Source of the DNA: Trichostrongylus colubriformis
Taxonomy: Eukaryota > Nematoda > Chromadorea > Rhabditida > Trichostrongylidae
DNA: 64,000 nt
NCBI GenBank assembly: GCA_963978905.1
Contig: OZ022261.1
Span: 17,469,582 to 17,533,581 of the forward strand
Direction: 5' to 3'
Shown here: positions 56,500-64,000 of the stretch, one piece after another
How the letters are laid out: every line of letters starts with the position of its first letter
How positions within the stretch are numbered: position 1 is the first letter of the stretch
The notes under the pieces: generated by a model
The model's input: only the letters and a program-made list of their open reading frames with translations
What the model was told of the DNA's origin: nothing
Databases searched by the model: none
Made by a program: the position numbers and the translations under genes

Positions 56500-57245
56500 T
56501 AATTTCCACTTTACTCATTGTCTTAATCAGTCTATAGTATTGTATCAGATTTGGAGACTCTCCCAAAGGGTTTATTGCTTCCAAAGCTTGTTAGTATGTT
56601 TTTTTATTACCATTTTTATTGCCTTTAGAGCCCCTATTGAGCCTGTCTTTAACGATTTTCAAAGAGAAGAAAGGAGGACTATTGGGGATTATCATGGGGT
56701 TATCCACACTAGTGATATTACCATAACCTTTAATATTATCATTTAATCCAAATGGATAAGGTGTCATCAAAAGTTTGATCCAAAACAATTCCTTGTCTGG
56801 CAACGTTTTTTTATCGTTGCCTTGGATGGAGTCTATTATGGACACTGTAATTCCTTTATTGCAATTAAAGAAATGGTTGTATAGCGGGGAACTGAGTTTA
56901 TGTGTGGATATATTAGAAAGATGTTCCTTGATCCTATCCTTTAGTTTTCTAGTGGTTATCCCTACATACTGCATACCACATTCATTGCAAGTAATGCAGT
57001 ATACTACATTTTTAGTATTGCAGCTGGTACCAACTTCTTTGTAGGTATTGGCACGTCGTCCTGTAACATAAGATGTAATACTATTATCTTTATTGGTGAT
57101 ATTACATATTCCACAGCCTCTATCACAGTTACAGCCATTGTTATCATTACCGAAATCTTTAATATAGTAGCGGTTGGTCCTATCCCTTATTTTAGTGAAA
57201 ACAGAGCATGAAAAGTAGTTATGAGCATTGACATAGTTTTTGACC
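56500..57245 (-). pseudogene. Penelope-like element, GIY-YIG endonuclease lying before the RT
   Basis: Minus strand. DRTNRYYIKDFGNDNNGCNC starts a cysteine-rich finger (CNCDRGCGICN), then CITCNECGMQYVGITTRKL, the GIY-YIG core with a CxxC pair. RIKEHLSNIS, the catalytic-type ELFWIKLLMTP and FGLN follow. A stop at about 56,591 is followed in the same frame by some 30 more open codons up to the CR1 insertion edge. On the minus strand the RT comes after this domain and no endonuclease comes after the RT, the permuted order described for Naiad/Chlamys PLEs. Confidence 0.72.
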
Positions 57246-57431
57246 TGTTATGAGGCGGTCAAGCCGAAGGACAATGAGTCTTCCTTGAAGGTTTGGCAGG
57301 GCTGCTGCCAGGGGGGGGGGACACTCCCTGCTTGTTCCAGAAGGAACGACTAGTACCGGAGGCGCCGAAAATAGACCCCTCATACTTGCCATTTTTGACT
57401 TGCATACATGCACCCCATCGGCACTAATCCC

Positions 57432-57586
57432 TATTTTTAGTAAGAGGTATGGCCCTCTTTAAGTTGATGACGAAGTGGTATTGGATCGTGTCGTAATCTA
57501 TATCCTATTTTTAGTGAGAGGTATGGCCCTCTTTAGAGGTGGATGAGGAAATGGTAATGGATTATGTCCTAATCCACAAAAAAAGG
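57432..57586. repeat. Tandem duplication, ~77-bp unit
   Basis: CTATTTTTAGTAAGAGGTAT..GGCCCTCTTTA is repeated once with variation, followed by GGTATTGGATCGTGTCGTAATC and GGTAATGGATTATGTCCTAATCC. It may be part of the 5' leader of the PLE. Confidence 0.6.
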
Positions 57587-57901
57587 GGGGAGGGGGAAGA
57601 AAAATGGAGCGCAGGCCAACCAATTGTGATGGCTGTGATAATTATCGATTTTAGGTGAGTAATTGATAAAAAGAAAGAGGTTTGGCACATTACCAATATG
57701 CAAACTCAAATAACTGATCTAATACCGTAGCTGATAAGTGGTCCTGTAAAGAATTATCTAATATAAATAGAATTTTCCATGAATAATGGAGTTATTTGGA
57801 CAAACCTACTCAAGTATGTCGTCTGCGGTGAGTACCTTGAACATTAATTTTTATAACTATGTAAATAATTTACTTATAAGGAAATATCATTTGTTTCTAT
57901 T
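57587..57901. other. Unassigned AT-rich gap before gag copy 3
   Basis: No motif recognised. Homology to the other gag copy begins exactly at about 57,902, so the right-hand retroelement is truncated here. Confidence 0.5.
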
Positions 57902-58637
57902 TTCTGTAGACTTTCTTCGAGCTCTCGGAGATCTTGCTTAAGCACGTCCAATTTTGTTCTTTGATAAGCTTTCGGTGTTTCCTTCTCGCGTTCTCGGTCT
58001 TTTCTTCTTCCCTATCGGCACTTACATGTATTAGCTGTATCAGATATTCTTCGTCAGAACTTGACTTTTGCCGATACTTCTTCCGAGTCTTTCTTGCGGC
58101 TTGGTTTTTGGCGCGGGCTCTGCCCTGACTCCGTTTGCTGATCCGCTCCACGGTCTTCTGCAGATGAGTCTGGACTCCGTAGGAGTGGGTTTCGATGGTC
58201 TTGGTCTGAGTAGACGCGGTGGAAGATTTTCCCCGTGCTTGAACTTCGACCGATCGAGTGGGGACCATCTTTTTCTGATTTGCCTTCTTCTCTTCTTTCT
58301 GCAGCTTTTCACCCTGAGCAATTTCATATTTGATCTCGTCAATGATGTTTTCCAGTTTGGCAATCTTCTTGTCGGCAATGGTTAGCACGTCCGTAGCCTC
58401 GAAGCTGTTTTTACATTCTTGTTCTTCCCACCGTTCTCGTCTCCTAGCTGAAAGCTGGCCGCCCTTCGTCAGTGATATGAATATGGAGTCAAACAACAGG
58501 TAGCGTTGAGTGAGACGTAGTATCTTGTCCATGGATGGCGAAGCCTTTTCCAGGAAGCGTCTGGTACGGCGCACCATTTCGTCTCTGCTTATGCCTGCAC
58601 AGGTTGTGCTCAGCAAGTTGTGTCTATGCCGAATCAA
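57902..58637 (-). pseudogene. BEL/Pao-type Gag 3, N-terminal two thirds (downstream of env)
   Basis: The minus-strand body begins IRHRHNLLSTTCAGISRDEM, then LRLTQRYLLFDSIFISLTKG, a coiled coil IAKLENIIDEIKYEIAQGEK, basic linker KTKPQERLGRS-like and LIHVSADREEEK, to KVYRK where it is cut. It lacks the zinc knuckles, which lay beyond the truncation. As in copy 2 the first codon of the open frame is TTG. An upstream ATG (58,669-58,671 area) reads nine codons to TGA in the other frame. The gag frame is open in one piece here, unlike copy 2. Confidence 0.72.
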
Positions 58638-58959
58638 GGTCTTCCGTCGCTTCTATTCTCCATAGTCAAAGGTTATACCCATGTCCAGCTCCAAATTCCT
58701 GTCTGATTCTTATTCTTGATGAATGTTAGCTAGAAGGATGAAGTCCTTTTTGAAGAATCCTCCCTTTGCCACGGTGAATCTGCCTGAAAAGGTATATCTC
58801 GAAAGAATTCTTGTCTCTCTCTCGAAAATAAACCTTGTCCCTGCGATATTGAAAATTGCAGTGATATGTCTAACTAAGTGATCTTGAATGGTACTTAATG
58901 TTGCTTTCTATGAGCCTTTTGGGTCTTTTTCCCACGGATGCACTTGATTAATAGTTTCG
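58638..58959 (-). other. Spacer between env and gag (copy 2)
   Basis: About 320 bases, the counterpart of 47,144-47,465, with only isolated differences. No LTR edge, no primer site and no similarity to the LTRs at 44.9-46.0 kb. Confidence 0.55.
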
Positions 58960-61042
58960 CTACGGCAAGTGCAACTCTTGGTCCCAATAAACAGAGCCAT
59001 AGTGCGTGCGTAATCCGTACGTGGACAAGATAATGTAAGTAAGTCGCAAGATAAGCAACAGGCCCAGCCCTGCTGCTAGAAGTGCATTATACCATTGAAG
59101 GGATACCGTGATTATGTGGTAAAAGTTTGGCCACGAAACATCAGTATTTTCCGTTGGTGTACTCGTGATCCACTGTTCCAGCATTCCTGTCACGGAACCA
59201 GTGAATTTCTGGATCCCTTCGATCTTGACCGTACTGGATATCTCACAGAACACTGAACAAGTCAGATGAACTTGGGCCTTCGAAACACTGAACCGGAGTA
59301 TGGAGTCACTTCCGCTTGCGTTACACGGAATGGAGAATCCGGTCTGACCACAAGTCACTTCGGCTTGGATATTGTCACGTGAGGAGATGCACATGACTTC
59401 TGCGAAGGCTCCCTTCGCGCAGTTATAGCATCACTTCAACTCTGTTCTTCCATCTTGCAGATGGCCTCGTCTACCAGCACAGAGGAATCAAAGGCGTCCT
59501 CAAAATTTACTACCATCTCTGACATGACCATAGTGATTACCCTCGCTATGACTGCCGCATTTTGCTGTTGGAATGTTAAGGATGAATGAATTATAGGTAG
59601 GCGATTCTGAAGAGTATCGAACCCTTTTCCGATTGTAAAATTCCTGCACTTGCAATTAGCCTTTGTTTCTGCAGGTTGACACAAACAGTCTTCAAAGCCT
59701 GAGCATCGAAGGTCATGGGCACTTGCGAAGTCCGCGTATTGCAACGCTGGTCTTGCATCTTGTCCTAGGGTGGCTATGTGTGTTGAATCCGTGATAAATG
59801 TGGTGTAGAGGCATTGGTGGTAGGGATAGAGAGGAAAGGGTGACGCTGAACGATTCCCATTTCTTGCTTATATTTGGGACCATTTCGGCGATGGTAGTGG
59901 TGTCTTGCCTCTAGTCTTATCATCGTGCGTGATGACTACTTTAGCTATCTCAGTCCATCTATAGCAGTGAAAAACCTCATAGACGACATCGCTCACCGGT
60001 TCAAGGTATATCCGGTAAAAAAGGCACCCAGAGCTCAAAGAAAGACATCCGCACCCTAGTCCTCCACACGATTCCACACAGGCGGTGTTACTTGGAAATT
60101 TGTTGCCACGTTCCAGCTCCGGCATAATGCTTGAGGCGTTGATTGAGCCGCATTTGTAGTCCTTACAAGATCCTCTTGTGGAGCATCGTTTGCTGCTTAC
60201 AATTCTATGCAACGTGTCTTTTGTAAAGAACTCGGTTTCTGCCTCACAGTGCAAGTCAACAGAGTTCCATTTTAGCCGAATTTCGTGTATCGGCGTATTG
60301 TTGTGGGCGAGACGGAGACAGGCTTCACGTTTGAACGCATTAATTTTGAAGATCTCGGAGAGCCTTATCTGACACGGTCTTGAAGTAAGCTTTGTGCAAG
60401 ATATTGAATAATGTCCGAACACCTCAACCATTTGACATACATTTGAAATCTGTAACAGTAGACACGCAATGGCTATGATCTCGGCCAGCTTACGACGTCG
60501 ACTAGCTGTTCGCCTATTTCGGTCTCCGAAGAGGGTCATGATCTTGCTTATAGTGCATTTCAGTAGCTTCCATGGAATATTCGCCACTATCCGTAATGGA
60601 CGCCCCACGACTAACGGAACGTATAGGAACACGTAGCAGACTGTAATCACGAAGTATATTATTGCCGTTACAGCGAGTATTGCTCTCAATGGCCAACATT
60701 CGGGATTCAACACGTTAACGCTGCAGAACGTGCAGTCCACATGTTGGCAGAAGGGTGCTGCGAGACAGACGTCTCTATGGCACTCACGGATTCCCCGTGG
60801 AAAAACTTCCACTGTACGCGGTGTTCATGTACTACGACCTCAGGTGAAAAACTCACATTTTCCGATTCACTGGGTCTGTCGAATTGAACACAGTACTGTT
60901 CTCCGCAAACCTCATGGGCAATTGTTCTGAAGAGTGCAGCTGTACCCCACCTTGAAATTACTGAATTGTCCTTTTGGGGGTAGGGATGTTCTTGGGTGGT
61001 GAACTCAGCGTCTCGGGTGTTAGGATAAGAAGTATCGTGCAA
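58960..61042 (-). pseudogene. env polyprotein with Gn-like and phlebovirus Gc-like parts
   Basis: Minus strand, frameshifted near 60,800, 59,800 and 59,420. The N-terminal section (61,042-60,707) has an EVCGEQYCVQFDRPSES-type ectodomain and a cysteine cluster CQHVDCTFCSVN. Two hydrophobic segments follow (ILAVTAIIYFVITVCYVFLY and AEIIAIACLLLQISNV, the second like an internal signal). The Gc part has ISCTKL, CLRLAHNN, the fusion-loop-like CVESCGGLGCGCLSLSSGC, CLCQPAETKANCKC and a domain III with HLTCSVFC, then a membrane anchor. The layout fits class II fusogens of bunyavirus Gc type captured by nematode BEL/Pao elements. It is described as a broken fossil. Confidence 0.72.
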
Positions 61043-61261
61043 AGCACCTGCATCAAAACCGGTATTGATAACCCACTTAGATGAAGACTTGGGGACTGAT
61101 GTACTCCGCGCTCTTCGTAGTTCATCCGCGGGAGTTACCGAATGTTGTATCGTTTATTGCTGGTCCGCGACCGTTCTTGATTTTGTTCAGCGTGCAACGT
61201 TTTACTCGGTTTCTTGTCTCTTGGCCGGTCGTTGCTGTCTTCGTCTGGGTCTTCTGAGTTC
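61043..61261 (-). other. pol-env junction
   Basis: Carries the C-terminal tail of the integrase frame (PRRTQKTQTKTATTGQETR) and short open pieces before env. No separate gene is visible. Confidence 0.4.
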
Positions 61262-62640
61262 GCCTTGGCATCTCTACCGGGTAGTCGTCTAATTCGAGTG
61301 GAACGAGAAGGTTGATTGGGCGTCGTATAAGTCGTCTTGACGGTAATAGGACAACCGCTTCCCTCTGTCCTCTTTCATTGGTGACAAGTTCTTGAATAAC
61401 TCCCGCTCTCCACAGGTGACGTGGCAGAACAGCTTCACTGGTGAGCGCAAGATCTCCTTCATGAGGTCGATGTTTAGATCCTCCTTTCTGTCCAATCTTC
61501 AGTGTGTGCTTTTCACGAAGCCCCAGACACTGATTCTGCCATAGGTGCCAAAATTTTTCCGTGAATTTGCAGGAGGATCCCAGAGCGGCGATCGCTTGTT
61601 TCTTGGTCTGAATCGCCGTATTTCTTCCGGTGGTATGAAGTCAACGTCTTGCTCTGTCTGATGGAGAGGAGGGAGGGAAAGTTCAGATCCCTCTGAGGTC
61701 GATAGGTCGGCGTTGTCCAGATCGGTACTGGAGTACGTTAATGGACGTGTATTAAACAACGCCTCGATCTCAACCATTATTGTTGCCAGATCTTCGAAGG
61801 AGACTACGGCTTGTCCTAGAGTCTTGTAAAGTGATTGTTTGACAGACTTGATCAATCGATCATAGAAACCACCCTGCCAAGGAGCATATGGCGTGATATG
61901 CCTCCACTCAATTCCCCGACTGCTTAGTTCCCCGGCCACGGTTGGGTCATCTTGCATAGCCCGGAAACCGTCTTGAATTATGGCCTCGCCGAGTAAGAAG
62001 GTTGGGGCATTATCGCTGTTTATTGTTTGGGAAATGCCCCTGCGGGCAAAAAACCTTCTTAACATATTAAGAATGCCACAGTAGAAAGAAAGAAAGATCG
62101 CTCACGATATTCAAGTGTAATAGACGCGTCACGATACAGGTTATCATGGATCCATAACATTTTTCTCGTTTCCCATCATTCCATGCTACCGTTAGAGGGC
62201 CAAAATAGTCCAATCCGATGTGCTGAATGGTCTTGACTTCACAACACGTTCCTTCGGTAGGACATCTTGAGCTGGGTACTTAAATGGAAGGTTATTGAAC
62301 TTTTGGCACATCAGGCATTTACGAATAGTTCTCTGGACTTGTGCGCGAAGCTGTGGGATCCAAATTTCTTGTCTGACGATGCTGATGGTGTGGTGATCCC
62401 TGGATGGCCTCATTGGTGACATTCTTGAATAATTATTTCTGCCAAAAGCGTCTTTTGCAGCACAAACACGGGATATCTTGCATTGAAGCCCAACTGTGCG
62501 CGTCCCAATCTTCCATAGCATCGCAAAATACCCCTATTATCTCGGTGGATAGTGAGGTTTTTCAGGGAGTTGATGATCGTCGTGGTCACTTTTAGCCTTT
62601 GGTGAGCCTTGACTACAGAATCACCAGCGATTTCCATTTC
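61262..62640 (-). pseudogene. BEL/Pao integrase
   Basis: Minus strand. The HHCC zinc region is at 62,521-62,280 (TIRKCLMCQKFNNLPFKYP), then a core with LDYFGPLTVAWNDGK near 62.2 kb (first Asp), INSDNAPTFLLG at 62.02 kb (second Asp) and APWQGGFYDRLIKSVKQSL at 61.88 kb. The third catalytic residue, normally Glu in GGFYERL, is Asp here. The C-terminal domain, in another frame, has GDLALTSEAVLPRHLWRAG and RRLIRRPINLLVPLEL, the BEL/Pao (DUF5641-type) ending. Several frameshifts are present. It acts in cDNA integration when intact. Confidence 0.82.
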
Positions 62641-63090
62641 ATCGACCCGCTTGTTCCTTCTTCTTCATCTCGTGATAATTGCCCTCAGCGAAGAGCGTAT
62701 GCTACGATCCGTTTCGCCTTGATGGAAGTGCTAACGTGCCCATACTGTATAAGTTCTGGATCGTACTGAACTTCTGTGGAGGCTGTAGTTAACACCGGCT
62801 GTGTTTCTTTCTTGATGGGTTCGTCGCCATCATCTATTGGGGAGTCGAATACCTTGCACCGAAGAAACCATTTAGAAGGTTCTTGACCTCGGAGTCCGCG
62901 TGTGCCTGTCCACCAGCAGTGGTCTGACAGTTCTTCCTTTGTTAATCCTCTTGTTCCGCAATTAGCGGGATTTTCTTCCAATGGGACGTATCCGATTCTA
63001 ACGAAGCACTTACTATCCATTAGGGCAGCTGTGATTCATCTTATTTCCATCAACCGCTTGTAAACGAATATCCCTACTTCTCGATTTGGT
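62641..63090 (-). pseudogene. BEL/Pao RNase H region
   Basis: Minus strand. It continues the RT after a stop with GIFVYKRLMEIR, then FVRIGYVPLEENPANCGTRG, LTKEELSDHCWWTGTRGLRG and a long acidic linker. The ENPADCGTRGL...WW.GP signature follows RNase H in BEL/Pao Pol. Confidence 0.75.
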
Positions 63091-64000
63091 TTACTTTTCA
63101 GCCATCCTAACACGATCTCCGAGTCGCACAGCAGGTATATGCCTTGAATACGTATCACGGGTTTTAGGTGTGTAATCACAAAGTTGGTGAGTCGCATAGC
63201 CAGTGTAAATGCATTGAGCTCCAGTTTCGGTAAGGTAGTCTTCCCATGAATTGCTGGGAGCTTGGATTGCCATCAGGAGGCAAAACATCGTATTCTGACA
63301 AAGGTATGTACAGGTTGTCATCCCACTGGAGCTCGCGTCCGAGAAAGACACTAGTACCGCTGCGCTGTTCTTCCCCGTAAGAAACCTTGGTAAGGCCTTG
63401 AGAAAGCCACCCGCTTGGGCCACGATTTGGCGCCATTCATCAGTCTTGAAGGCACTCAGCGGTGTATTCCACTCATGTTGTTCCCTCCACAAAGCCTGCA
63501 GGAATATTCTAGCGCGGTGGAGCAGCGGTACATACCATCCCATGGGGTCGTACACGGTAGCAATCGCTCTCGTTATTGTCCTTTTCGTGATCGGGCAAGC
63601 CTCTGGGTTTGAGCAAAATAGTGTTAGAGTGTCCGTAGCCGGATTCCACGGGACAAGTGTAGTCCTGTCCGTTGTCTTTATTGTTCTCATGAGCTCCTCA
63701 ACATTGGACGTCAGCTCTCGCAAGTTCATATTCAATTCATTGAATATTTGTTTCGACTTACAGTAATGGTGCACAGAGTCATCGCAAAAGTCAGCTGTCA
63801 ACAGGAGATTATCTACGTAGAGATTGTTCTTGATTTCTTGAGCTAATGGTTCTAGTGGGTATCCGTCCAAATGAGAGTGGATTGTGCCTGCAAGGAGGAG
63901 CGGCGAAGGTTTGAGTCCAAGTGCTACCCTCATAAAGCGATGCGTTCGGATATTGTCGACCGTGGGAGGTTTTTTTGTGTTCTTGGAGCCATAGGCATCT
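63091..64000 (-). pseudogene. BEL/Pao reverse transcriptase, partial at the right edge
   Basis: The minus-strand frame is open from the window edge to 63,091. It carries RTHRFMRVALGLKPSPLLLA, then NNLYVDNLLLTADF (YVDN in place of YVDD, common in Pao-type RTs), ITRAIATVYDPMGWYVPLLH, the connection (RIFLQALWREQHEWNTPLS) and the RNase H start VLVSFSDASSSGMTTCTYL. Upstream RT motifs, protease and any 5' gag lie beyond the window. Confidence 0.85.

Larger units (their letters stand above)
57902..59355 (-). repeat. env-spacer-gag duplication, copy 2
   Basis: Partner of 46,428-47,860. Homology stops at 57,902 on one side. On the other the env here continues into a longer gene, while copy 1 is cut after CCACAAG. 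Confidence 0.85.

Noticed and set aside
58638..58959. Idea that the env-gag spacer is a shared LTR between tandem elements
   Set aside because: The spacer is only 320 bp, has no TG..CA edges, TATA or primer site, and does not resemble LTR-A/B, which are the LTRs found next to the matching gag.

Overview
The window looks like one stretch of a repeat-rich nematode chromosome, probably a strongylid/hookworm-type clade V worm (inference). The reasons are short introns with TTTTCAG-type acceptors, one conserved eukaryotic housekeeping gene, and RTE, CR1, Penelope-like, BEL/Pao, Tc1/mariner and MITE sequences of the kinds abundant in such genomes. No rRNA, CRISPR, operon or bacterial feature is present.

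Left half (about 5.2-29.7 kb, + strand): the only host gene I can name is eIF2A, translation initiation factor 2A, a WD40 beta-propeller protein with a C-terminal helical tail. Fourteen exons with compatible phases can be placed, giving about 487 codons from the second quarter of the propeller to the stop codon. The first roughly 60 residues were not found. The gene is stretched over 24.5 kb because introns 10, 11 and 12 (9.6, 3.8 and 4.6 kb) are packed with decayed RTE-type LINEs and fold-back DNA transposons. Before eIF2A (1-5.2 kb) there are dispersed repeats, a Penelope GIY-YIG remnant and an RTE element broken into two opposed halves at a perfect palindrome.

Middle (30-37 kb): repeats and MITEs, one possible first exon of an unknown gene, and a minus-strand CR1-like LINE that was later hit by a Mutator-like MITE (9-bp target duplication) and by an RTE 3' fragment.

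Right half (37-64 kb): a transposon graveyard. A young LTR element (37,606-43,917, near-identical 484-bp LTRs, 5-bp target duplication, tRNA-Gly primer site, Gc-like env remnant, no pol) sits inside a gag-like gene of an older BEL/Pao-type element. Next come two inverted LTRs flanking a scrap of pol, then two copies (46.4-47.9 and 57.9-59.4 kb) of an env-spacer-gag junction. The second copy is joined to a degenerate pol and env reaching the right edge. The reading order on the minus strand is pol, env, gag, LTR instead of gag, pol, env, LTR, and this is the most unusual architecture here. Between these copies lies a minus-strand Penelope-like element whose GIY-YIG domain appears before the reverse transcriptase. 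It has been split by a CR1 LINE, a mariner and a palindromic mariner derivative.

Almost all coding sequence outside eIF2A is mobile-element pseudogene. A second theme is long palindromes: at least seven fold-back elements or inverted pairs are present, several in eIF2A introns where they would be transcribed as hairpin RNA.
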